A stretch of 64,000 bases of DNA from Cavia porcellus (lineage: Eukaryota > Chordata > Mammalia > Rodentia > Caviidae): positions 101,041,123-101,105,122 of the forward strand of contig NW_026947486.1 of the NCBI RefSeq assembly GCF_034190915.1, given 5' to 3'. The position numbers and the translations under genes are program-made. The notes under the pieces are model-generated. The model saw nothing but the letters and a program-made list of their open reading frames with translations, was not told where the DNA came from and searched no databases. Position 1 is the stretch's first letter. Every line of letters begins with the position of its first letter. This document shows, one piece after another, positions 45,301 to 56,469 of this stretch.

Positions 45301-47670
45301 CTATGCTTTAGTCAATTTTAACTTTAGGGGGTTACCAGTCTGCTGTACAGTGCATTGAGAACACTCCTTGCTGTCTGTTGCTTCCAGTGGTTTGATGTGG
45401 GTATGGTGAATCCAGGTAGTCTTTCCTGCTACCTTGATGGCAGTGGGAGTGCTGAGCACGGTGAAAGGTCCTTCCCATTGGGATTGGAGGGAGTCACGGT
45501 GGTGACATCGCACCAAGACTGGAGTCCCTGGCTAGATCAGTGCTTTGAGTCATGTCTCTGAAGGCAGATCTGGGTGTTTTTGTCTAAACAGCTGGTGGAT
45601 TGAAGTCAACACAGGTTTGAGGGTCTTCAGGGACTTAATGAGATCTTGATTAGTTATTTCACCTATTTATCTACTGAAAATCTTGGAACCAGTGGTGGGG
45701 GCCTCCCAAATATGGCTTCAAAAGGGGAAATTCCAGAAACATATGGGGTACACCTAGCTCTTAACAGTGCAAAGGGAAGAAGGCTCACCCAATTAACGCC
45801 AGTTTCTAAAGACAGCTTAGCTAAAATGTCCTTGAGATTTTGGTTCATACATTCTACTTGCCCTGAGCTTTGTGGCCAATACTCACAGTGGAGTTTTCCA
45901 ATTAATCTTTAATGCCTGGGCTACCTTTTGGGTGATTCGGGCTATGAAAGCCAGGCCGTTATCGGATCCCATTAATAGTGGGAGGCCAAATTGAGGTATG
46001 ATCCCATGCAATAGCTTTTTAACTGCCACTAAGTCTGACTCGGATTTAGTAGGGAAAGCCTCTACCCAGCCAGTGAAGGTGTCTACTAATACCAAGAGAT
46101 AGAAGTGTCCCTGTAAATCAGGCTTCACCATGTCCGTGAAGTCTACTTCCCAATGCTCTCCTGGAACAATTCCTCACTTTTGGGTGGTCTCCAGCATAGA
46201 GCTCTTGGCTGAGTTGACTAACAAGCACTGTGGGCATTTGGAGCTCAAAGAGGTGGTCAGTTTGGAGAGTTTTGGAATAAAAACTGAGTTCTGAACAATT
46301 CCGCAAGTTTAGTTCTCCCTAAATGGGTAATCTGGTGAGCCCGGTGAAATAGCTCATGCCCTAGTGCCTCCAGTAACAGTACTCATTTATCAGGTAACTG
46401 GTACCAGCCCCCTGGTGTGGGGGACTTCACTCCAAGTTGAGATGTTAAATGTAGGTCTTTCTTTGTGTAGCCTGGTTCTGACAAGGTGGGAGGGACTATC
46501 ATCAGAGCAGTTACTTCCTTGGTTGGCCCCTCTGATGTGGTTGCTATTTTTCGAGTGGCTTGATCTGTCAAACTGTTTCCTAAGGTGACAGTGTTGTCTT
46601 CTGTCTGGTGACCTTGCAATGAATACTAGCAACGTGTTGAGGTAGCCAGACAGCTGCCACCAAGTCTAGGATCTGTGGAGCATTTTTAATCTTAGTCCCA
46701 GCCAAGGTTAAGAGACCTTGCTCCTGATAGATGGCTCCATGTACATGTACAGTAGCAAAAGCATATCTACTGTCAGTCTAGATGTTTACCCTCTTTCCTG
46801 TAGTTAGTTTTAGCACCTCAGTCAAAGAAATGAGCTCCGCCTTTTGGGAAGATGTGCCAGGCTCTAACTGCTTAACCCAGAGTACCTCCTTTTTGGTGGT
46901 CAGTGCTGCCCCAGCCACTCGTTTTCCGTTCTGGATGAAGCTGCTTCCATCACTGAAATACTTGTTGGCATTTCCCAAAGGCTAGTCAGTAAGATCAGCC
47001 CATAGGTTCTGTTGCAGTTCAAGGATGTCAGCACACTCAGGGAGAGGTGTCCTTTGTTCCTCTGGGTCGTCATCAAGCATAAGGTTGGCTGGGTTTAAAG
47101 CTGAAGAAGTCATGAAAACTACCGACTCTGAGTCTAGAAGCAGGTCCTGATAGTGTAAAATTCTAGCATTTTGAGATCCTTTTTTTCGGGAGGGATTTTG
47201 ATAAGAGTCTCTAAACTGTGGTAGGTCACTACAGAAATCTTCTGTCCAAAGTGAGGTTTTTTTAGCCTCTTTAAGTAACATTGCCACAGCAGCTAGCATT
47301 CTCAGGCAGAGGGGGTATCCTCCTGTCATTGGATCAAGTCTTTTGGAGAGGCAGGCTATAGGCCTTTTCCAAGGCCAAGTTCTGGGTTAGGACTCCTTTG
47401 GAAATGCCCCTGAGTTTATCTATGAACAAGGTGAATGGCTTTTAACATCAGGGAGTCCCAGGGCTGGGTCTACTTTCAAGGCCCACTTGAGCTGCTGGAA
47501 GGCCCGTTTACATTCATCACTCCAGTTCAGTAACTGTCTCCCTTAAGGGAGTTATATAGGGGGCAAGCTGTTTCAGTAAAATTTAGAATCCATAGCCTGC
47601 AGTGTCCAACTGCCCCCAGAAAGCCCCGTACTTCTGTACTTTTGTAAAAAATTTTCTCTCTCATATAGCA
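45301..47670 (-). pseudogene. pol: Provirus C: pol remnant (RT end, RNase H, integrase), disabled
   Basis: Reading right to left: 47670-47530 has the end of the RT/connection region ('GFLGAVGHCRLWILNF'). 47329-46982 is connection. 46978-46778 is the RNase H start with 'FSDGSSF' carrying the first catalytic Asp and 'QKAELISL' with the Glu. 46640-46383 is the RNase H end ('GHQTEDNTVTLGNSL'). About 46250-46180 carries traces of the integrase zinc-binding region. 46131-45883 is the integrase catalytic core ('[14 protein letters not shown]' and 'GSDNGLAF' with two Asp of the DDE triad). About 45890-45663 carries 'SSGQVE' and the Glu. 45516-45301 is the C-terminal domain. Stops and frame changes separate these blocks. 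Protease and most of the polymerase domain are missing. Confidence 0.88.
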
Positions 47671-47990
47671 ATTGGTTATCTTCTTGGTTATCTTCTTGTT
47701 GGTAGCTTCCTGTAAATTCTCCCTTTTTTCAAAGACCTTTTGTGTTATTTCTATTAACTGGCTGAGGGGCATTTTTTAAATCTCTCAAACCTTTGCAATT
47801 TTTGTCTAACATGTGGGGCAAAGAGAAAACTGGCGATAAAGTGGGGAACCTCCTCACCTCTGGTTGTCCAGTCAGGGTGGGACAAAAGCAGAACATGGTT
47901 TTGACATTCCAGATCAGAGAGCAGGCTTCATCTGGATGGCACACTGCTTTTTGTCCCAGGGTGTCACGTGGCAGGCCATCATTTTACTGA
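47671..47990 (-). pseudogene. gag: Provirus C: gag capsid C-terminal remnant
   Basis: On the - strand, 47812-47690 reads like the end of a gammaretroviral capsid ('RQKLQRFERF', then 'LSQLIEITQKVFEKREN' with a charged tail). It passes directly, at about 47670, into late RT sequence, so nucleocapsid, protease and most of RT have been deleted. Frame changes are present at about 47770. Upstream of 47990 no gag homology is evident. Confidence 0.65.
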
Positions 47991-49267
47991 AATTACATGC
48001 TTAACAAAAAGTATAACCTCATTTTAATGGAAACATTTTGCAGCAAATGTTTACCAATCTTATTAATAAATCTACCAAAACTGATCTAATACTGTCAAAT
48101 TCTGAACACATTTACTTCCTGTCAAACCTGTTATTTGCAGTACCATAAACCAAGACAAATAAAATTCACATCCTCTTGAGCTTTCTACAACTTACAATAT
48201 ACCCTCAAGTTGAGCTTTGACCTTCTTCCACATTCTGGCATAGCCAGACATTTTTACTTGAAGACAAAACCACTTTGTTTGTCCGTCTTTTTCTTACTAT
48301 TACCAGTCAATTACCTTTCCTCTTGCTTCTCAGACAACATTAAAACTCTCAACAAAATAGAAGTCACCTTTTAGTAGTCTAAAACATATTTAATTATTTT
48401 ATGTCTTTTTACCACATTAAAATGCTGTATTTTTAAAAACCTGTAACCTTTTAACTGGCTCAATTACGGTATGAGCTGGTTTTTACTTGGTAAAGTTGAT
48501 ATGATTCTTAAAAACCATAAGTATACATACATATGTGCACATATGTTTACATTTTAACCAGTAAGAAAATACTCTTTTTTTTTTTTAAAAGGCATGCCAG
48601 GTTGCAAGTAATCAATTGAGGACTAAAACATTAAACAAGGCATCACAATATTAAAGACACAAACAGAGGTTGCTTCATGCACAGTTTGGTGAGCTAAAGG
48701 AAATAATATTTCATTATTAACCTTGAGTCTAATAAGCCATATGGATCCTGCAACAGAAATGGGCAGCAAGCCCCTAAGTTAGTAACAAATTCAAACAGGC
48801 AAACTATTCTAAAGTACAAAAACACTGAACATAAATTTCTAAATCCCTTTGTCTGGGCACGTAGAAGGGGTTTCTAGCAGAGAATGTTCTGTTAGGTTTG
48901 GGGTAACCAAAAGGAGAACAATTAGAACAAATGAACACAAAAACAGACATACAAGACAAGACAAGCTGCAACAAAATGGCCTTTGCTCAAAATTGTTCAA
49001 ATTTTGGGATCTGGAGGAATTAACAAATTAACCAACAGAGCAGTTCCCCACCCGGGGCAGAGTATCAAATGGACGATGTTCGTTCCAAAAACTATACAAA
49101 TGGGCAAGATTTGTCCCAAAACACCAATTGACTCTGTCCTTGGGTGGTCCCCGCTTCCCAAATTGAGGGTGTCCCTTCCCCAAGAGTACAAACTGACTGC
49201 AGCCCAAACAAACCCTCCAGAGTACTTACTTTCAAATGTTTAGAAATGAGTCTGGGGTCTTGCTCCC
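47991..49267 (-). other. Provirus C: leader / unrecognised interior
   Basis: AT-rich, no gag matrix or other domain seen, and no frame worth calling. The last 250 bp next to the primer site are richer in G+C and are probably the true leader. The rest may be decayed leader and gag or an inserted unrelated segment. A short T-run at about 48573 could be the tail of such an insertion. Confidence 0.4.
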
Positions 49268-49285
49268 ATCCTGGACAAGCCCACA
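49268..49285 (-). other. Provirus C: primer-binding site, proline-tRNA-like
   Basis: On the - strand, two bases after the 5' LTR end, the 18 bases TGTGGGCTTGTCCAGGAT match the tRNA-Pro primer site typical of gammaretroviruses at 15 of 18 positions. The position relative to the LTR end is exactly as expected. Confidence 0.82.
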
Positions 49286-49287
49286 AA

Positions 49288-49954
49288 TGGGATAGCTCAC
49301 ACCCCAGAATAAAAACCAAGGAAGCAATAAATTAAAACTTGGGGAGCAAAGACTTTATTTTAGGCCAGGCCTGGCAACATAATCCCCGGGAGCCAATTTG
49401 GAGGCTGTGCGCCTGACAGCTAAAAGTCAAGGATTTTATCTTATAAAAACCACAAACAGCTGCTGGTCTCACAATGCAAGGAGGGAGGATGGGGCGCACT
49501 ATAGGACAGGAATGTGGTGATTACATTGGGAAGAGCAAAGTTCAGATAAAGGTTGGGCTAATAAGCAAGTCTCCTTGCATACAAGCAAGTTTACATTGGG
49601 CAAACATCATCTTTCCCTTAGCAGAGAATAGAGAAGTCTAGCAGTAATTAACAACCCCTGTTAGCTTATTTTAACATCACATCTGTTATTTGTAGAGGGC
49701 AACAATGGTCAACATCAATTAAGTAAGATTTTACAATTTTTACAGAGGAGAGCATTTCTTAAAGAACAGCACATTTTATTACATATAGTTGAATGGGGGG
49801 TAGATGAGGGGGTTACAGGAAACTGATACCTAAGGCTTTTACAGATTTCTCAGGAAATTGAAACTTAACCTAGAAAGATAGGAAGGGAAGGGGGGGGCTG
49901 AGCAGTGCATACAAAACAGAAATGAGGCACAATGGTTAGAAATAGGCTATAACA
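49288..49954 (-). repeat. Provirus C: 5' LTR
   Basis: 667 bp, same edges as the 3' LTR. Differences are scattered substitutions and small indels. Confidence 0.93.
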
Positions 49955-49958
49955 TACC

Positions 49959-50770
49959 TTATTCTCACCTACTTGGCAAATAGTTCATGCATTTCTTAGT
50001 GCAAACACAAAATCTTCATGGGCTCTCTCTGTTTTAAGGTTCACAGTGTCTATCTCTCTAATTTTACTTTCTGTCTCCAGGGCTACCAACGTGTTTGGTA
50101 TCTTGTATGCAGTCTTAGTAATGGGCCTAAACCAACTCTTGTCTCCTTGAGAAGGAAGCCTTAGGAAACTCTCCTGCAGAAACACTTCTGCTGTTTGACA
50201 CCTTAGTTAACCATGAAACTGGTACTGTTGTGGGGACTTCAAATCTAGCATTCTCTGCAATGGAGGTCATCAAAGCTCCTAGGAAACATCTCTGTGCCTC
50301 CCCAATTATCCAACCAGCATGCAGGCCCTTTGTAAATCAGCCTGCCCAGCATGCCATTCCTGCTGAAAAATGACCTTGGAAGAGGTCACAGGGAAACCTG
50401 AAATGATGCAACAAGGAAGTGCAGGGGTGTGGTTTGTCTTTCTCTCAGCACTCCTAACTTGCCTCACTCTGGAGACTGGCAGGAGCCTGTTCTACCCAGT
50501 GTCCCAGGGGAGCACTTGATAGTGGGTGCTGTGTGGAATACTCAGCATAGTTGCTCTGGTTTGTTCAGTTTTCTAATGTGAAGACCCCACCATCAGTTCT
50601 GGAAGCAGCATTACCTCTGGAGATCCCCAATCCTTGCACATTACCACTAGCAACTCAGAGAGACATGTGAAGATAGGATCTAAAGAGCAATTCCTTAAGA
50701 GTCATTAGCTAACCTTTAAACTGAGGGTTACTTGTGCCTGGCAGTGCACAAAGACTATCCCGGGATACCC
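49959..50770. other. Unassigned flank of provirus C
   Basis: No gene is recognised. A - strand frame of 66 codons at 50185-49985 ('WFRPITKTAYKIPNTLV') runs up to the proviral insertion site. Its composition looks protein-like, but I cannot name a family. It may be an older retroelement into which provirus C inserted. Confidence 0.3.
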
Positions 50771-50900
50771 TTGGCATTAAGAATTTTTTTTGTCTTTTTC
50801 CTTTTTATCAGTACCGGGGATTGAACTCACAACTGCCTGCTTATAAGGCAGGCGCTTACGCTGCTGAGCTAAATCCCCAGCCCCCAACATTAAGAATTTT
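50771..50900 (-). mobile_element. ID-type SINE with target duplication
   Basis: A T-run, 'gtctttttcctttttatcag' and a tRNA-like body ending 'gagctaaatccccagcccc'. Target duplication 'cattaagaattttt' on both sides (50772 and 50887). It is a near-consensus, young copy. The stretch 50901-51104 has no feature I recognise. Confidence 0.93.
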
Positions 50901-51104
50901 TAAGGGACTCCATTTCTTCACTCTCATTTCCATAAACACTTCTTAAAACTGATCTGAAAGAAACTTTAAGGGAAATTCTCCCCTTTCACCTCTGTTTTGC
51001 CACCTACCATACACCAACTTCCCCTGTAGCCTCTTGTAACCCCTGTAGGTGTCACAGGGCACCTACCTAGAGTTCACTTTCTGTCACGAAGCATTGGGGA
51101 TTTC

Positions 51105-54100
51105 TTTTCCTTTTTTAAATTTTTTGTATTTTAAAGACACTGAGATAAAAGACTACATAACAAAGCAGATCAGAACAGGGCAATTTAAGCAAAACCATAA
51201 GAAAAACTGATATAACAGCTGCCAAAATGTCTCTTTCATTGAAATAGTTGAGCATACTTTCATACACAGTAGTATCAAACCTAACAAAATAGTACAAAGC
51301 CATTAAAGAGAATGAAAGTATTACAAGCCATTCAGAACCAAATAACAGAAAATAAACAATGGTTAATATGTTTTCTCATTGTCCATTAAAATTTGCTTAT
51401 ACTACCACACATAATAATATCCAATAAGATACTGCATGATAGAACCAGTGGAAATGGAAGAACAAAAGTATTTATAAATATCTCATTGTGGTCATACTTT
51501 ATAGCTGAGAAGTACTCCATTGTATAAAAATACCACAACGTTTTTATCCATTCCTCAGTTGGTGGATACTTAAGCCGTTTCCAAGATCTGGCTATTACAA
51601 ATTGTGCTGCTATAAACATGAGTGCACATATATCATTGAGGTATGATATTTTCAGTTCTTCTGGGAATATGCCTAGAAGTAGAATAGCTGGATCAAATGG
51701 GACTTCCAATACCAGCTTTTTGAGAAATCTGCAGACTGACCTCATAATGGTTGCACCGGTCTACACTCCCACCAACAGTGCAGAAGCATTCCTTTTTCCC
51801 CACAGCCTCTCCAGCATTTATTGTTGGTAGTTTTCTTGATTCTGGCCATTCTTTCAGGAGTGAGATGGAATCTCACTGTGGTTTTAATTTGCATTTGTCT
51901 AACGACTGATGATGATGAACATATTTTCATGTATTTAATTGCCATTTGTATTTCTTCATCTGAGAACTGTGTATTCATCTCAGATGCTGATATTTGGATT
52001 GGGAATTTGAATTTCGGTTGTCTGATTTTTTTAATTCTTTATATGTTTTAGACAGAAATCATTTGTCTAAAGGACAATTCACTAAGATTTTCTCCCAGTT
52101 CATGGGTTTTCTTTTCAGTATACTGGAGATTTCTTTTGGCATGCAGAAACTTAATAAGAGTTAATTCCAGCTATTGATTCTGGGAAGTACTTCCCATGCA
52201 GTTTGATTCCTGTTCATGAATTCTTTACCTACCCTTATGTCTTCAAGATTTTTACCCAATTTGCTACCAACAGATTTAGTGTTTGTGTTTTACTATTCAG
52301 ATCTTTTATCCATTTAGATTTTAGTTTATTACATGATAATAGGCATGGGTCTGGTTTTAGTTTTTGGCATATGGAGAGCCAGTTTTGCCAGCACCATATA
52401 TTAAAGAGACTGTCGTTCTTCCAGTGAACTTGTTTGGCCCCTTTATCAAAGATAAGATGGTTAAGTGTGCTAGTAGTTGTGGTTGTATCTTCTAATCTAT
52501 TGCATTGGTCTTCAGATCTGTTTTTATTCCAGTACCATCTTGATTTTATTTCAGTAGCTTTGTCCAATAACTTCAAGTCAGGGATTGTGATGTTTCCTGC
52601 CTTACCTTTGCTGCTTGGAATTGCCTTTGCTATTCTAGGGCTCTTCTCATTCCAGATGAATTTTACAAGAGGTTTCTTTAGATCTATGAGGTGTGTTGAT
52701 GGTGTTTTCTTTGGGATTGCATTGAATCTGTATAACAGTTTTGGGAGACTCGCCATTTTCACAATATTTATACTTCCTATCCATGAACATGGGATGTCTT
52801 TCCATTTTCTGAGATCCTCTTTGATTTACTTTTTCAAGGTATTATACTTTTCCCTGTATAGATATTAAACTCTTTTAAGTATTTCATTTTTTGGATGCTA
52901 GTGTGAAGGATTTGTCTTCTTTTATTTCTATCTCAGTGATTTTGTTATTAGTGTATAGAATTGCTATTTATTTTTGAGTATTGATTTGTATGTAGCTATG
53001 TTGCTGAATTAATTTATTACATCAAGGAGATGTTCAACGGATTTTTGGGGGTCTTCTGTGTAGAGTATCATGTCATCTGCAAATAATGATAATTTTACTT
53101 ACTATTTTTCTGTCTTTACCCCTTTTATTTCTCTCTCTTGCCTAATTGCTCTGGCTAGTTTTTCCAGTACTATGTTGAGTAGGAATGGTGATAAGGGACA
53201 TCCTTGTGTTGTGCCAGATTTTAAGGTAAAGGTCTTCAGTTTTTCGCCATTTAATATGATGCTGGCTGTTGGTTTGTCATAGATGGCCTTTATCATATTG
53301 AGATAAAGACCAACTATTCCAATTTTCTGTAAGGTTCATATCATGAATGAATGTTGGACCTTATCAAAAGCTTTTTATGCATCTATAGAAATGATCATGT
53401 GACTCTTATTTTTGGTTTTCTTGATATAGTGGATACATTTATTGGATTACATATGTTGAACCATCCCTGCATACCTGGATGAATCCCAATTGGTTGTGCT
53501 GTATAATCTTCTTCATGATTTGTTACATCCAGTTTGGCAGTATTTTATTGAGGATTTTAGTGTCTGTGTTCATTAGGGAGATTGCTGTGTAGTTCTGTGC
53601 TATAGTTGGGTCTTTCTTAGGTTTTGGTACAGAGTAATATTTGCTTCCAGGAATGACTCATGAAGAATTGCTTCCCTTTTGATTTCATTGAATAATTTGA
53701 GGAGTTTCGGCATTAGGTCTTCTTTGTATTTCTTGTAAAATTGTGTAGTGAATCTGTTTGGGCCTGGGATCTTCTTTGTAGGTAAGGATTTAATTACGTT
53801 TTCAATTTCATTAATAGAAATTGGGTTATTCAAAAGTTTTACATCTTCTTGACCTAGCTTTGGTACTCATTCGTTTCTCAGAATCTGTCCATTTCTTCTG
53901 TGTTATTGAACCTATGAGAGTAGAGGTTTTAGAAATAGCTGTTGATGATCTTCTGTATTTCTACAGAGTCCATAGTGATTTTGCCTTTTTCATTCTGTAT
54001 TGCATGAATTTGAGCTTTTTCTTTCCTTTTTAAAATAAAGTTTGCTAGGGGATTATCAATTGTATTTATTCTTTCAAAGAACCAACTCTGATTCATTGAT

Positions 54101-55150
54101 TCTTTGGATTATTTTCTTAGTCTTTATTGCATTAATTTCTACTCTGATTTTTAGTATTTCCTCCCTTGTTTTGGCTTTGGGCTTGACTTGTTATTCTTGT
54201 TCTAGATATTTGAGGTGTCACATCAGGTTGTTTATTTGTATTCATTATGTTTTCCTGCAGTGGAAACTCAGTGCAATAAATTTTCCTCTGAGGATTGCTT
54301 TCATTGCATCCCACAGATTCTGGTAAGTTTTATTTGTATTTTTGTTTGCTTGTAGTTACTGTTTAATTTCTTCCTTAAATTCCTCTGTGACCCACTGATT
54401 TATCAAGAGTGTATTATTCAATTTCAATGTGTTTGTGGGATTTTTGCAGTTTATTTTATCATTAACTTCTATTTTATTGGTGATATGAGCCAATTATATG
54501 CATGGGGAAATTTAAATTCTTTTGTGTTGCCTTAAGTATGTTCTTTGGGCTAGTATATGGCCTATTTTAGAGAATGTTCCATGTGCTGCTGAGAAGTATG
54601 TATATTATGATGTTGTTGAATGGAACACTCTGTATATGTCTATCAAGTCCATTTGTTCATAGGTGTGATTCAATTCTGTTATTTTTTTCTGATTTTCTGT
54701 CTGGTTGATCTGTCCCTTGGTGTCAATGGTGTGTTAAGGTCCCTGTTATAATTGTGTTATTGCTAATTTGATTTTTCATATCTGTTAGTACGTGCTTTGC
54801 ATAACTGGGTGCTCTGGAATTTGGTGCATATATATTTAAGATTACTATCTCTTCCTCTTGAAGTTTTTCCCTAACCAGTCTGTAGTGACTTTCTTTATCT
54901 CTTAGGCTTATTCTTGGTTTGAAGTTCACATTGTCTGCAATCAGAATAGCTACCTCCACTTTTTTTTCTGTTCTTGTTGCAAGAAGTATTGCTTTCCATC
55001 CTTTGATTTCCAGTCCGTGAGTTTACTTTTGGGTTAGATGGGTTTCTTATAGACAGCATATGGTTGGATGTTGTTTCTTGATCCATTCTGCCAGTCTGTT
55101 TCTTTTAATTGGTGAATTGAGACCATTTGCATTAATGGTGATAACTGTTA
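51105..55150 (-). mobile_element. 5'-truncated L1: almost complete ORF2 and 3'UTR
   Basis: Collinear with the right-hand L1 from about 60155 to the 3'UTR, read on the - strand. The left end (51105) is T-rich, the tail side. ORF2 is broken into frames by indels and stops (e.g. 51978-51386, 52762-52235, 53296-53102 and 53833-53600). The truncation at 55150 falls a few codons into ORF2, next to a processed pseudogene. Divergence from the intact element looks about 10-15%. The RT active-site region lies near 53085 on the - strand ('FADDMIL' in the intact copy). Confidence 0.92.
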
Positions 55151-56095
55151 CATGTCACACACTGGAGTTCAGAGCTCCTGGGGAAACCTTCTGTCCACAA
55201 GTGTGAGGGAGCAGGAGTTACGTTCAAACCTCTATCCAGTGCAAAATGTGGCATTAGGAGGGGACCACATTGCCAGTACAAAGCACAGCTGCCAAGGTGG
55301 GGAAGGTCACATGAGCTAGTACCACTGTGCTTTTGAAAGGATCCTTTTGTTCATTTTCTGAATTTTGTCAGAGATAGATGGGAAGGATATTTTACTTGTA
55401 GTTTAACATTTTGGCAAAATGGAACCTTTGGTCATAGGTATAATTCTTTAAAAACTTTTTAAAAGAGTTATTACTTCTGATTAATATGATTGAAAAGTGA
55501 TATATAACAATAACAAGAAAGTAAACATCCAATGTAAGAGCAAACACTCTTCACCCGTATCTCGTTTTAGATAGAGCAAGAGTCAGCGGGACTTATTAAA
55601 AGGATCAAGTCTCTCCTAGGGAACTAGTTAAGTCTGAAAGCAAGTGTAGCCCATTATCATCACAGATGTGTGTTAGGCTGCAGTGTTCTGGAAGGCACAG
55701 CCTGGAAATCTTATTATCCAACAGTTTAAAATGTGGAGCTTCCAGCACCGTCAGACGGCAGGTGCAGCTAAGTTAGCTGGAATCAATGACAATTCATTAG
55801 TGACAATCCCGTGTCTACAGTACAGCACTTGGGAGCCCAGGAAGTCCTCCTATCAGTAAATCTGTAAAGGCTCTGAGCAAAAGGTGTGTGGGGCTGGCCA
55901 CACCTCCGGTTGGGAGTGCATATTAAAAACCAAAGACACATTTCTTGAGGCTGAACTAGCAAAAATCACCAGTTTAGGGATAACAATAGGTAAGCTGGAT
56001 AGCACAGCAGGTTCAAAGTCAAAGGTCTTCAAGAGGTTTCCTGGACAGCAAGGCTTGAGTTTCACTGGTTCTTCAAGAAGAGACACTCCACACAG

Positions 56096-56138
<43 letters not shown>

Positions 56139-56440
56139 CACCAGCACACTAATCCCTACGGCCCACATCTAGCAGTTTTTCCACCAATATTGCCTCTTCA
56201 ACTTGGTAGCACTGGTTCCAAATTGAGAAGCTCCTGCTTGCAGCGCATCTGCTTGGTCATGTAAGTCAGAAAGCTTCTGGTCTCTTTCCAACATGTTTTC
56301 CATGTTGACTCTCATTATGTCCACTACTTCCTCTACTTGATTTTCTGTTTCCTGAAGTCTTCAGCTGCTGCCAGTGACAGCACTCGATCCAGCGGAACTT
56401 TTGGTGTTGGTGACCACAGTACTGGGTGAGGGCCTGAGGA
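55151..56440 (-). pseudogene. VAMP3: VAMP3-like (cellubrevin) processed pseudogene
   Basis: VAMP3 is a v-SNARE of recycling endosomes. Its helix pairs with syntaxin and SNAP-23, and a C-terminal anchor holds it in the membrane. On the - strand, 56369-56180 reads through the SNARE motif with no intron ('[14 protein letters not shown]', '[20 protein letters not shown]', including the zero-layer Arg region 'LERDQKL') and then 'YWWKNC'. A TAG follows (56171-56169), then 'MWAVGISVLV', a run of Ile from the (GAT)n repeat, and 'VWSVSS' with a stop. 'GISVLVI' fits VAMP3 better than VAMP2. A second nonsense codon (TGA) lies before the SNARE motif, and the initiator ATG is lost. The remaining 0.95 kb to 55151 is probably the 3'UTR. 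No poly(A) tail is seen because L1 sequence abuts it. Not functional. Confidence 0.92.
56097..56138. repeat. (GAT)n microsatellite inside the VAMP3 pseudogene
   Basis: Fourteen perfect units. On the pseudogene strand they are ATC (Ile) codons in the frame of the transmembrane anchor, and the anchor frame continues on both sides. On the + strand they make a meaningless poly-Asp frame. Confidence 0.97.
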
Positions 56441-56469
56441 GCTCTACAGCTGACAACACAGACGATTTA

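Larger units (their letters stand above)
42527..49954 (-). mobile_element. Provirus C: two-LTR gammaretrovirus-like ERV, defective
   Basis: About 7.4 kb, transcribed right to left. LTRs at both ends begin TG and end CA and are flanked by a 4-bp target duplication 'tacc' (42523-42526 and 49955-49958). Order on the - strand: 5' LTR, primer site, poorly preserved leader and gag, gag C-terminus joined to late pol, RNase H, integrase, env, 3' LTR. Four-base duplication, a proline-like primer site and Env with CWLC and CX6CC motifs place it among ERV1/gammaretrovirus-like elements. Every gene is interrupted. LTR identity looks about 90% by eye, so the insertion is old. Confidence 0.93.

Noticed and set aside
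55884..56264. 126-codon + strand frame with a poly-Asp run
   Set aside because: It is antisense to the VAMP3-like pseudogene; the Asp run is the (GAT)n repeat.
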